Assembly: GCA_035079385.1 (NCBI GenBank)
Contig: JAVHKY010000054.1
Coordinates: 3,387,501 to 3,451,500, forward strand
DNA: 64,000 bases
Source of the DNA: Aspidiotus rigidus
Lineage: Eukaryota > Arthropoda > Insecta > Hemiptera > Diaspididae
Reading direction: 5' to 3'
Shown here: piece after piece, positions 13,901 to 24,440 of the stretch
How the letters are laid out: each line of letters opens with the position of its first letter
Numbering within the stretch: the first letter of the stretch is position 1
The notes under the pieces: generated by a model
What the model was told of the DNA's origin: nothing
Databases searched by the model: none
The model's input: the letters and a program-made list of their open reading frames with translations, nothing else
Made by a program: the position numbers and the translations under genes

Positions 13901-14149
13901 CTGGTTTTATTTGAAGGAAATGAAAAATTCGCGTCATATTCGAGCTCTAGACTTAGGGAAAGTGATACGCTCGATCACATTAATCAAGAAGGAAAACCCT
14001 CCTGTGCAGACGTATGCTTAGATACTTTAAGACAGTTAAGAAAGGCCGAAGAAAAGTCAACCTGTGTTAGTGTGTGTTTGAATACTATAAAGCAGTTGCG
14101 TAAGGTGTTGGAACAGAGGTGCTGTATGGCAGGTAAAACTATTACTTGA
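10974..14149 (+). CDS. MTF1: Metal-responsive transcription factor 1 (MTF-1)
   Basis: Seven coding exons join in frame to 725 residues: 10974-11185, 11258-11481, 12127-12277, 12355-12486, 12551-12713, 12782-12959 and 13032-14149. Residues about 120-293 hold six consecutive C2H2 zinc fingers of the CxxxxCxxxFxxxxxLxxHxxxH form. The family-specific linker KGEYRF lies between fingers 1 and 2, and [25 protein letters not shown] and [14 protein letters not shown] are near-invariant MTF-1 finger sequences. MTF-1 binds metal response elements and switches on metallothionein and metal-transport genes in the nucleus when zinc, copper or cadmium rises. The region after the fingers is acidic and Ser/Asn-rich, as expected for activation domains. 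The C-terminus (from about 678) has CxxxC twice, 20 residues apart, then CC at 717-718, in the place where other MTF-1 proteins carry a cysteine cluster. Vertebrate MTF-1 is about 750 residues. Confidence 0.95.
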
Positions 14150-14217
14150 CTTGTATTACAACTTAATCAATATTATTCGAACCACCTTCTATTTCGATAT
14201 TTATAATATCGAAGTAA

Positions 14218-14223
14218 TTTATT
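14218..14223 (-). terminator. Candidate poly(A) signal of the TTLL2-like gene
   Basis: TTTATT on the plus strand reads AATAAA on the minus strand, about 190 bases past the TTLL2 stop codon. If used, the TTLL2 3' UTR would overlap that of MTF-1. Confidence 0.4.
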
Positions 14224-14272
14224 CGCGTAAATTGTATAAGGCTAGTGTGGAACAGTACAATACGTATTAAAG

Positions 14273-14299
14273 CGTTATAGCGAGAATTTCGCTATAACG
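14273..14299 (+). repeat. Perfect hairpin in the MTF-1 3' UTR
   Basis: CGTTATAGCGA, a 5-base loop GAATT, then TCGCTATAACG: 11 paired bases without mismatch, about 125 bases after the MTF-1 stop codon. It would form a stable RNA stem. It does not match an iron-responsive element loop. Confidence 0.7.
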
Positions 14300-14350
14300 T
14301 CGCTATTAACATGAATATCGAATATGCATTAATTTCCAAACTTTGTTACT

Positions 14351-14356
14351 AATAAA
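14351..14356 (+). terminator. Poly(A) signal AATAAA of MTF-1
   Basis: Canonical AATAAA about 200 bases after the MTF-1 stop codon and just before the last coding exon of the convergent TTLL2-like gene. Confidence 0.6.
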
Positions 14357-14410
14357 AATAGACTATTTTTGTTACATCCGAATTATTTGATAATTAACGC
14401 TGTAGTTAAA

Positions 14411-17400
14411 TTATAACGGTGGCAACCATATTTTGGCACCAGGCAATAAATGACTTGCCATCAAATCGTTTAATCGATTTTCGTCCTTCTCTGGATTATT
14501 TATTTGAATTTCTTTGGCTATTTTGAAATAAGATAATGCTAAAGATACCACTGTTCTAATTTCATTAGTATCGTAAGTTCGATGATGGTTATTTTTCTTC
14601 GGAAATCTGATGCGACTATTTTCGTCCGCTAAAAGGGGAAAAACTCGTACCCAATTGCCTTCGGAGGGTTTAGAATGTTTCCAATTCCTTCCGTTACTCC
14701 ATCGTGTACTGTCCGTTTTATTTTCTGTCATTGTCATTCGCGATAAATGAAGTCTCTTGGTCCTTTTTTCGAGCTTACTTGAATGCCTCGCGTTTGAATG
14801 TGATGCGGGCTCGGTAGATCTCCTTGATGAATGTTTTTTGGACGCTATATTCTCGTACAAAAGCAAACCCGTGTTACAAATAGGTAATCCTATAAGATCG
14901 AAAATATCGTGTATCATAGGTTTTTTCACTCCCAGATCAACGGTACAGTCTATACTGAGAGCTGGACTCAAATTTACCTATAAAATGAGAATTTGAAATC
15001 GTTATTGGTCATACGTGCGCTTCTATCAATTATATCAATTGACCAACCATAATAATTATATTATATAGGCCTACCTCTATTAACCAAGGTTTCAAGGTTG
15101 AATCGATAAGAACATCAAATCCATAAAATTCAAAACTATTTATTGTACTCGGAATTCTAGACAATTGGGCAGCAATGGTTAGCACAATTATCACAGCTAT
15201 ATTCTGCCAGAGTAGCCAATTCGAACCGATAGTTTGTCGTAAATAGCAGCGCAGTTGTTGTAGATTCCATTTGCAACCTGTAGTAATTGGAACATCGAAA
15301 CAAATGTATTTTAATCGAAAATTGACGAGCAGTTTGCTGTATTTTTGAAATATCTCTGTAATTTACCAGCTCCTATACGTTCCTTTGTTTCCGAATACGC
15401 TGGGCCAAATTTATTCAGCGAACTGTTCGTTATATGTGCAAATCTATTTTCGAGATTACTGAGCGAGAATTTTTCCGTTCCAAAGCGAACGAGGCCTTCT
15501 TTATAGACGTACACAGTGAGCGGGTGGAAAGAAGGTACGAGCACGTATAAACGTAAATCAAATTTATAACCGCCAATCAACAATGGATTTTTTACGTATT
15601 TTTGTACTACAGCATTAGAGCTATATACCAAGTCGACCGGGTACTGAAAAAAAAAAAAAAAAAAAAAAAAAAAGGCGGAAAATGTCAACAGGCCTTTCAT
15701 TGAAGTGATGTAATTCGAATAGCGCTATATTTATCTGAGAGTTGAGCAGAAATGAAACAATTTGAAAGTAAAAGGACCAAAATGCTTAAAAATTGAATTT
15801 GGAAGTCAATAAAAAGTACAACTTTTTGAAGACTAATTAATTTGAATTTCAGCATAGAACCTGTTTTAGATGAGGGAAGGGGTTGCTACATGTATGAACC
15901 CTCTGACGTACTTCAATCTTTTGAAAGAATTTTCTTTCGAGCTATATATTGGAGGAAGGGAGAGGGTGACATACTTTGAAGAATTTTGAGCATTGAGCTA
16001 AATATGGATGACTTCCAATTTCTTGGACGAAAACGATCATGCGCTCAGCGGAATAAATATCACCAAGTGGATCTGCTTAAATAGAAGTGTAGATAAGCCA
16101 ACATCTTTATTTTACTTGAAACAAAGAAATTCCTCTTCCTTGACTAAGTCCAACAGGCTTGCAGATCCAGATATCTTCGTCATTTGTAGCATCTAGATGA
16201 GAGCTATAAGTACCAGTAGTTACTTTCTGCTGATCACATGCTTTACACTTGGCTAGTAATTTTTTGTATTCTGAAGGTAGATTGTAACCAACAGGTCTGT
16301 TGAAAGAAAAATATAATTTAAGAAATCTTCATCTCGATTTCCTAACCATGAGTAAAGTATGATTTATTCATTGGTCAATTGATCATAAATTTACATGAAA
16401 TTGTATGATGGTCCGTAAATTTTTTTCATACATTTCAGTACCCTTATTAGATTGTCTTTCCGACAAATAAATGATGCGTTTGGAATGTGATTAGTGAACT
16501 GAAATAACAAAGAATAGAGATTAAATGTAGGTAACTATACTCATGAATTTTCAAAGTAATTTGCGAGGCGTAACAAATAGAAAAAATGGGAAAAGTCGGG
16601 GATGAATCTTATCAGTCTGGAAAAGTTAGAAAAATCGTGTACCTAATTTTGATGAAATATCAGAGAATTTTCTTAGTACCTAAGAAGGAAAGAAGAAACC
16701 TTCACTTTCCTTGTTAACAACAAATAATAGGTACCTATGTAATTAACTTATCAAGATTGATCTTGAAAAGCAATAATTATCCTCGAAACTGTAAAGTAGG
16801 CTATTTGCGATTCATAAAATTTTAGCAAGGCTCCTTTTTTCTAACGGACATGACATTTCCTCTGACCCTGACTTCTATGTGTTCTCTGATTTTTTATTCA
16901 AAGCTATAGCTAACTCTCCATATGCGCTGTGTTAAAATCCGGTACCCGATTTTTGTCGAGCTAATTTACGTGCCGAGAGATAGCGCCACTGTATTGTAGG
17001 GCTAAGTTAACATTGCGCTTATGGACGTTTTTCAGTATTCATCAATTTATTTTTACGAAAAAATGAAAAGAACAAAATTTATTCCCCTTGTAATTTCCTA
17101 TCGTATGAGACCTATTTCATATTTTGAAAAAAAAAAATTCAAAGTAGGTCTCATTTGATAGGAAATTACAAGGGGAATAAATTTTGTTCCCTTCATTTTT
17201 TCATAAAAATGAACGGTTTCCGAGATAATTGATGAAAACTGAAAAACATCCATAAGCGCAATGATGTTAATTTAGCCCAAGAATACTGTGTCGCTGTGTT
17301 GGCGTGCGGTGGAACACTAGAACTAACGAAGTTAGCTATCTTGTCTCTTTTAGGTATCTATATTCAAAGCAGAATGTGGGCTCTTAGTTCAACAGATTTA

Positions 17401-20400
17401 GGCCTACATAGACTAGTAATGGGCGGTTATCGGTTTATTCTTGGGTAAAATTAACCGAAAAACCGGTTTATTTGTAATTAATAGTAATCTGAAAACCTGG
17501 TTTAATAAGAGCGCATGAACCAATTAACCGCCAAAAGTTAAAATTTTTCAACAATTGTGAATTTCGATTGACAATTTGACGAATTTGAAGCACCAGGTGG
17601 AGGAAATAGGATATTATCAATTAAGATACTTCTCAATCATCAACACATAAGAGATCTTGCTTCTTTTTTTTTTTTTCAATTTTCGCGATTTTGAGAGCAA
17701 AAAAGTGGAAGACCTTGGCGCTCTTAGCGGAATTTTTAAGAACTAACAGCGATCCGAATAATTTCCGATTAACCGGTTAACCGGTTTATTTGGAGGTTTT
17801 TAACCGATCACGGTATAAGATGAAGAGGTAATGACACAACGCTAAAATTGTGTCCGCAGTTTTGAAGTTGTACATACAAACTTCCGCTAGGTTTGCAGCG
17901 AACACTCGGGCTGTTTCCCTGTTCCTTCTACACCCCACCTGCGCCGAAACGTTACCGTTGGTACCATAGTATTGATGAAATTTCCAAGGATTATAAAAAA
18001 TCCAAGAATTTACTTAGAAGGATGATTCTTTCAAAATTTTATAGAGTAGATTAAATGGTATTTTTATGCCAAATATGAAATGCATCGGCTGATTCCTAAT
18101 CCTGCAATAAATTTTTGAAAGTAGCGGCGTTCCCATAAGACTCTGTACATTACCCATCACTTTCATCACGAGCGCTGCGCTCGGAATGTTCAGAACTACT
18201 TCAAAATCACGGACAGCGTTTACCACAGTCAGAATACGTTCGTGTCACTACCTCTTCATCTTATACCGTGTAACCGATTAACCGGTTACAATGATTTCCA
18301 ATAGACCGATTTCCTGCCTACGTCATAGTTAGGAATCAGTGTTGCCACGGTGGCTTAGGACACTTTTGACTCCCATAAGAATAACACAGGGAGCAAAGAT
18401 TGAAGTGTTACTATTTGGAAATAAGCCATTTCTTAATAACCAAAAGTACATGAACACGTTCTAGGAACCATCTAAATTGAAAATACTAATTTTAACGTCA
18501 AGTTCACCGCGTAGTTTTTGTATATTTACACCTAGATCTTTGCTCCCCGTGTATTCTTATGCGAGCAACCAAATCAAAAACACCAGAACGGGTACTCTTG
18601 TCAGATCCTAAACACCGGAACGGGTATTCTTGTCATCTGTATGACGTCAGAGGAAATTTGTCTATAAACCGTTTAACTCGTAAGCTCGTATATTGATAAC
18701 CCATAACCGCCCATCACTAACATAGACCCTGTAGCGCCGCGCTGGTATCGACTGCTCTTATCAGTAAGAAGGCTAAAAGAGGGATAAGGTTTTGTATACA
18801 AGGTTACCTTGAATATAGATACGTGGGTATAGGGCTTTTCCATGTCGGCGCATTGCATACGTCGTGTTATTGAAATGGTAGTATTTCCAACATTGCTCTT
18901 ATGGGTGTTGCTGGATTGCATACTCATTTTCATTGTGGAGTAGTTTGCCATAAGAACAATGTTAGAAATACTACCATTTTGATAGCACGTAGGAGAATAC
19001 ATATGCAATGCGCCGACTTGGAAAAGCCCTATAGGTTGTCTCGTTCTGCTTTTTCTCACTCTGGGAGGACTGAAAATTCCTTTTATGAGGAAATGCGTAG
19101 AAGAAAAATAATATTTTTGATTAAAGACTTCTTGATATGATTATTTAGGGTTGTAGAGAGCTGAAACCTTGGACAGAAGTAGTGATGACTCATGATGAGC
19201 GGTTATCGGTTGTTTCCAAATTTGAAGATCATCATAACCTGTTAACTGGTCAAAAACTGTCAGATAAACCGGTTAATTGGTTAACTGTCAATTTCAACTA
19301 CCTATTCAAATACCTTTTGGTTCTCAAAAAATTCCGCTGAATTCTGCTAGAAGCGTTAAGGGGTCCCACTTTGCTCTCAAAAATGCAAAAATTAATAGGA
19401 AGGAGGGAACAGACCTTTTATGCGTTGATTGTAGTGATAATTGAAAAATTTTAAATATTGGCAGTTGACCGGTTTTTGCACTTGTAATCACCGGTTTCTT
19501 AGTTCAACCGTTAATCAAAAATAAACTGGTATTTAGATTAATTTTATGCAAGAACTAACCGGTTAATCAGAAATTAGAATAAGTTGGTGAGCATGGTACA
19601 TTATAGACGTATTGACAACCTATATTAGACAGAGCATTGCAGCCGTATCATACAGCTTAGACTTTCAGCTTAAACTTAGAACCTTGAAAAATACAACTTT
19701 GGCTTTGGCTTTTGGCTTTGGAAATACCTAAAAAATACAGCTGACTTTCGGCTTTTGGCTCTAGCTTTCGGCTGTTTTGATGAAACACTCTGGCTTTTGA
19801 CTTGAACTTACAACCTTGAAAAATATAGCTTCGGCTTTGGCTTTCAGCTTGGAAAAAACATGAATAATACAGCTGGCTTTCGGCTTTAGCTTTCGACTTT
19901 TGGCTAGATGCAATGCTCTGATTAGACGTGTTTGTTATTGTCGTATGAGTTGTGTCAGTTGATATAGTCTACGCTAGGAGCGTTGCAAGTTATGAATACT
20001 ATGTAATGTGAATTCACCAATTTTTAAAAACTTGTAGAGGAATCAGGTATTAACCTTAAAATCTGAAACTGGGTACAAAATACAAATAGACAACTCCTTA
20101 TGCTCTACTTATTAAAAAAAATTATCTTCTTGGGTGAATTTCTTCATTTTTTACAACCCTCAAAAATTTTGTCAATATTAGGGTACCTCCGGTAAGGTTC
20201 CGTCACAGGTGGGGTGTGGAAGGCATTCAAACGATCGCTGCGAGCAAAGCGGAATTCCGTATGAATTAACACAGTTTGTGCGGCAGAAATTTTGCGTTGT
20301 GTCAATACCTCTATGATCTACCGTGTTGGTGAGTAGGAATCAAATTTTCTTCTTATTCAGCACTTTATTGAGTTGTGACTTATGATAGCAAGTTTAATAA

Positions 20401-23400
20401 AAGTAGACCAGAAAAGATAAAAAATTTATGCGTTTTCCATAGTTAATTTCATCATTAATTTTAGAGTCAGAAGACAAGAGTCAAAAAGTTTATCAGTATG
20501 TAAAGAACCCACCATCTCTTCTGTTGAGGTCTTTGACTATATACCTCTTATGGACTGAGCTAAGACAACGTTTACCCGTGGAAAGATATGATAAGAAAAT
20601 AAGATGCGGTGGACTCAACATAAGCGACGCGGTTGATTGCGAAAGGTGGAGAAGCTGTTACTCCTCCGCGCACTCATCCGCGCTGCCTTCGGCACGCTAT
20701 ACATGTTTCCACGCTCGTTTAACATTGCGTTATATGGACGAAGCTCAGTCCATAAGAGGTATAATAGTCAAAGGGTGAGGTGCGTTCTGAAATGTCGCTC
20801 CGACGACTTTGTCGTCGCCTGATGATCACCCAGAGCGTTCCAAAAAATGTGAAGTGACATCGGGCAACATTTTATAAACTGTTCTGAAATGTAACCAAAT
20901 CGGTGCCCGGCAAGCGGCAACGGAAATATCACCTTGCTCTCGCGAGTGTGTAGCAGGGGTGTGAACCGTTATTATTTTTTTTTTAGGATTCCACTTCCAT
21001 TTGTTCTTCAACTGAATCGCCGGATCCGCTTCCTTTTGGTTCTGCTTGCAAACAGCAATTGCTGGATCCGCTTCCTTCCAGTTCCGCTTCCGAGGAGCAA
21101 TTGCCGGATCCGCTTCCTTTTGGTTTTGTATCTTGATAAAAGAATCTTTCAGGAATTGCGCTAAAAAATTACGGTTATCCTTTGAAAAAAGGCACAGAAT
21201 TTTGGTTATCCTCTATTTTTTAGGGGATATCCGCTATTTTTCACATATGAAATATTGGTTACAGTTCTTTGGCCAGATTTCAAGATCCTTTTCCTTCTGG
21301 TTCCGCTTCCGAGAAGTAATCGCCGGATCCGCTTCCTTTCAGTTCCGCTTCCGAGCAGAAATCGCCGGATCCGCTTCCTTTCGGTTCCACTTCCAAAACC
21401 CGAAAATTCAGGTCCGGATTCCGGATACCATTTTGGATAAAAATTCCGGTTCACACCCCTGGAGAGCGGCAACAAATCAGAATTCAGCGTCAGTCTTTTA
21501 TTTACGTTAATTTTCGGTTCCTTGATTGCAAAAACTGTTATATGATGCGCATGAGGATACAAGGTAAGCGCCCTCTATAAAACTATGGTGGCCATTTTTG
21601 GAAGGTGCCTGGAAAGTGGATGTTTCAGAAAATTGTTGAAATCTTAATTTTTTTTCTTTCATGTTATTCTATGTATGAAAATGATTAAAATATGCTCTTA
21701 CCATTTTTCTGTATTTTTCAATATTGACAAAGTACAGCCCATTTTAGTTTCATATATGTTTCCGGCATTTTAGTTGCATCACCTTTTTAGGCACGACTCT
21801 AGTGTTACCTACATTTGCATCCTCAGCGAATAACGAAATAGAAACACGTTCTCCTGCTTGTCTTTTTTTACCGTCCTGAAAAAAAATCCACAACGTCCAC
21901 GCCGTCACATCGCATGATCATCGCCGTTCGGGCGACATTTCAGAATGTACCCTAGAGGGATATTCTCAGGATATTTCCGCAAGCGCATCGGACTTTGTTG
22001 ACGTCATCACGTTTGAGAAAATGTCCAGAGATTTGAAATATTTTCGACCATTGAACTATACTATAGAAGGAACGTCTGCCTTACAAAATAGAATGGACGT
22101 ACCTACATAATATCCACGATCTGCGGTAAAGAGATCCTTCAACCCTACCTTTTTTGCTGTTTGTCGATCTGCAGATACGTCCATTCCATTTTGTACGGCA
22201 GACTTGAGAACAGGACTTCGGGATGGTTTAATCAACCTAAGTTGGAAGAACTTGTCTACATTACCGTAGGAATTTTTCTAGGCTAGATCAACTTCAGAGA
22301 GAACCAAAATAGGTGTTATTCTCGACGGAATATAAAACTAAAGGCACTGCCGTCGAATGAAGTTTTTTTATTTTAAAAAACTTCATTCGACGGCGGTGCC
22401 AAAAAGTTCTTTGTGTTTAGTTCAGAGAGAACCTTCAGGAGATATTTACTGTTCTGCATTATACAACATGAGGAATATTCCATTGGATGTAGTATGTACT
22501 GAGGTACAGTACTGCCGATAATACAGATTGCTAAGCATGTCAATGCTCGCTCTCACACGGCTAAAGCCTTCCCTACTGGAACTTTCTTTTTCAAAGGATA
22601 AACTCGCTTAACAATTTTCAACCCGTTTTGTATGTCTCAGAGACCTAATATGGCTACTCACTTGGAACAAAAATGAGACAAGCTGTTTTCCACAAGGTTG
22701 CAAAGCTATTCATTCAAGTTAGCTGCTTCTTAGACTTACAGACCCGGTAAACATTGTTCCCACTTGAAGCCCTCAAATATGAAGGGCTTCAGGGACACAA
22801 AAAGGAAACAGGGCTTCAAATGGGAATTAAAAGGGTAGTTTTTCCCAAATTAAGCCCTGTTTCCTTTTTGTGTCCTGAAGCCCTTTATATTTGAGGGCTT
22901 CATGAGGGCTTCAATAGGGAAGTAAGAGGGGAACAGGGAATCAACAGGGCTTCAAATGAGGGCTTCAGAGGGTAGTTTTTCCCAAGGGCTTCAGAGGGCT
23001 TCAAATTGTTTACCGGGGAAAAAGACTAGGAAGCAAAATGAGCAATAATATTCATTACAAAAACAGTTTGAAAGCTAGGAGCTGACCAAAAGCTACAAGC
23101 CGGGGGCTGAGTCCTTCTCAACATGAAATAAGCCTCTCAAAATACTTTCAATACATACCACATTTTATTCATCTTATGTGTACACATATAAAACCTAGAA
23201 AAAAATATAAAATAGTTTTTTTTTCTTTCTTTTTTTGGGAGGGGGTGTAGTTAGTTTGAATTCTCATCTATTAACTACACTCCCTCCTGAATATTATCCC
23301 ACACGTAAGAAATCATTGTCTTTCGTTGTTCTTTTTTTTTTATTTTGAATGCTGAAGCCCCTTTAATATCGTTGACCTATTTCCGCCATTGCCATTTTCA

Positions 23401-24440
23401 ACTCTGTGTAGTCCTCTCTGGCACTTAGTAGCCACAAACTCTTTGTACAGGGCTCGGAGTTTCAAATTCTACCGGCAATTTCTGATTATATGGGGTTTAA
23501 AGTTCAAAATTTCTCTACCTAAACTATGGGACTTGTGCGAATGATACACTTATTGATAGAAAAAATATTGAAAACAATTTGGAGTATATTTGTATGTTTG
23601 AAGACCAAGAAAAGTCAGGAAAAATCATCCTCGAGAAATATAGTGGCAACGCTGAAGAGAATAAAGTCAGTAAAATTGAAGATGAATGACTCATCCAAGT
23701 GTCTTCAAAACAGGGGCGTACGGAGAAAAGTGAGCACAAAGAGAGGAAATCGCGATAAATGTTTGAGAATGTTAATTATGCAAAGAAAAAGTAGAAAATT
23801 GCTCTCATCCAAATACAACTAGTGTGAGAAATCATTTTTCTGGCTTAATACTTACTTGCACAACGCTTTTCGAAAAATTTATGAAAAATTTTAAAATTTT
23901 CCGAACGATGCACTTAATAGTCTACCCGGATATTCTAAATTCTGTTTTTTTCTAAAAAACTGATTTAAATAACGAGAATGAGAGTACCTACTACATATTC
24001 CTCGAAATTATACTTGTATGAATTTTAGATCATTCCGATTTTCTCTAGGATGAGATGAGGTGGTGACGAAAGAAAAATACCTATGTTGCTTGTTATGCGA
24101 TATAAGCTCATTATGATTCATCACCTGTTCTTCATTTAACTGATGGCCTTGAAATACAGGAAACGCTTTCGTGCGCCACCATAAATTCCAAGGTTTTCTC
24201 GGTGTACTTTTATCTTCATAGGATCTCCATCCTCGTTCTAGACATACCTATAACAATTAAGTACTTATTTTAAAAATGACAATTCATAGAAATGTATCAT
24301 CAAATTTTTTAGGAATGAAATTTAGCTGTAAGTACCATACAGCCTAATGAGGAATAGGTACTTGCCTGTTGAAGTAAATTTGGACCAACACCATTATCGT
24401 TTATACGAAATACAAAATGATTGCTTCCAAAATCAGACAT
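14411..24440 (-). CDS. TTLL2: TTLL2-type tubulin polyglutamylase
   Basis: Seven exons join in frame to 509 residues: 24440-24366, 24247-24125, 16498-16395, 16296-16116, 15643-15367, 15277-15075 and 14977-14411. TTLL enzymes use ATP to add glutamates to tubulin tails on axonemal and other microtubules. Family landmarks in order are FVFRINDNGVG, VCLERGWRSYED, ASFICRKDNL, WICKPVGLSQGRGI (ATP-grasp), VVQKYVKNPLLIGGYKFD, RFAHITNSSLNKFG, ERIGAGCKW and FYGFDVLID followed by KPWLIEVNLSPALS. The GCKW motif and overall order fit TTLL2 best. The first intron has a GC donor (CAG then GCAAGT). The second intron is 7.6 kb and full of MITEs. Exon 2 was ended at CAG/GTGATG because later donors do not join in frame. 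The tail after the catalytic core (last 140 residues) is basic and not conserved by eye. Confidence 0.9.
15647..15673 (-). repeat. Homopolymer T27 at a TTLL2 splice acceptor
   Basis: An uninterrupted run of 27 A on the plus strand, that is 27 T on the coding strand, directly before CAG of the acceptor for the exon at 15643-15367. It acts as the polypyrimidine tract. Confidence 0.85.
16984..17300. mobile_element. Foldback MITE in TTLL2 intron 2
   Basis: Two diverged inverted arms of roughly 130 bases meet around 17130. Left-arm pieces such as GGGCTAAGTTAACATTGCGC and CCCCTTGTAATTTCCTATC reappear inverted on the right. No coding capacity. The outer ends are uncertain by a few tens of bases. 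Confidence 0.75.
17414..18719. mobile_element. hAT-like non-autonomous element with 8-bp target duplication
   Basis: Terminal inverted repeats begin TAGTAATGGGCGGTTAT on the left and, inverted, TAGTGATGGGCGGTTAT on the right. Both ends are flanked by ACATAGAC (17406-17413 and 18720-18727), a perfect 8-bp target duplication as made by hAT transposases. The interior is rich in ACCGGTT motifs and carries a second element at 17809-18270. No transposase frame is seen. Confidence 0.85.
17809..18270. mobile_element. MITE nested in the hAT-like element, 8-bp target duplication
   Basis: Terminal inverted repeats of about 33 bases begin CACGGTATAAGATGAAGAGG at both ends. TAACCGAT flanks the element exactly on each side (17801-17808 and 18271-18278). 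The 462-bp element has no coding capacity. The 8-bp duplication fits hAT, P or Merlin type transposases; the superfamily is not fixed. Confidence 0.85.
18830..19031. mobile_element. Foldback MITE with TA target duplication
   Basis: Inverted arms of about 80 bases begin TAGGGCTTTTCC and share TCGGCGCATTGCATA. TA dinucleotides flank both ends, which suggests a Tc1/mariner-type (Stowaway-like) element. Confidence 0.65.
19191..19580. mobile_element. Diverged relative of the 17.4-kb hAT-like element
   Basis: The stretch starts with GCGGTTATCGG and contains many ACCGGTTAA motifs, like 17414-18719. An internal piece near 19330-19390 matches the 17640-17730 part of that element in inverted order. 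Ends are unclear. Confidence 0.5.
19631..19919. mobile_element. MITE with CTTTGGCTTTCGGCT-like internal repeats
   Basis: Perfect 11-bp ends AGAGCATTGCA / TGCAATGCTCT. Flanks TATTAGAC (19623-19630) and GATTAGAC (19920-19927) are an 8-bp duplication with one mismatch. The interior is a degenerate array of CTTTGGCTTTCGGCT units, shared with 40756-41494. Confidence 0.65.
20183..20325. mobile_element. Truncated copy of the CACGGTATAAGA MITE
   Basis: The end near 20290-20325 reads, inverted, as a diverged version of the 17809-18270 terminal repeat (GAGGTATTGACACAACGC). The GGTGGGGTGTGGAAGG part matches its interior. The other end is missing. Confidence 0.45.
20531..20773. mobile_element. MITE with 8-bp near-perfect target duplication
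   Basis: About 30-bp terminal inverted repeats, CTTTGACTATATACCTCTTA on the left and its inverted near-copy on the right. Flanks GTTGAGGT and GGTGAGGT differ at one base. No coding capacity; the short frames inside are chance. Confidence 0.65.
20777..21955. mobile_element. 1.2-kb element with TTCTGAAATGTCGC ends
   Basis: TTCTGAAATGTCGC near 20790 returns inverted near 21950, so the stretch looks like one element into which the 20954-21461 element inserted. Ends are diverged and the call is tentative. Confidence 0.4.
20954..21461. mobile_element. hAT-type MITE carrying a degenerate minisatellite
   Basis: Ends are CAGGGGTGTGAACCG and its inverse CGGTTCACACCCCTG, typical of hAT elements. Inside, units of about 42 bp containing CGCCGGATCCGCTTCC repeat at 21010-21130 and 21285-21395. 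No matching target duplication remains. Confidence 0.65.
22074..22203. mobile_element. 130-bp MITE, CTGCCGTACAAA family
   Basis: A 28-bp terminal inverted repeat with two mismatches: GTCTGCC at the left, GGCAGAC at the right, followed inward by TACAAAAT and GAATGGACGTA. The same end sequence occurs at 48670 and at 54886-55226. Confidence 0.75.
22342..22403. repeat. Short foldback hairpin
   Basis: CCGTCGAATGAAGTTTTTTT pairs with an inverted copy directly downstream, around a short AT loop. Confidence 0.6.
22743..23017. mobile_element. MITE built of AGGGCTTC motifs
   Basis: Ends CCCGGTAAACA / TGTTTACCGGG. The interior repeats AGGGCTTCA or its complement about ten times, including a long internal inverted repeat around AACAGGGCTTC and AAGGAAACAG. 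No target duplication was found. Confidence 0.65.

Noticed and set aside
24050..24124. Extending TTLL2 exon 2 past 24125
   Set aside because: The extension can stay open, and a donor near 24000 would even keep frame. But ending at the CAG/GTGATG donor joins directly to the next exon and restores the family spacing around the NHxP segment.
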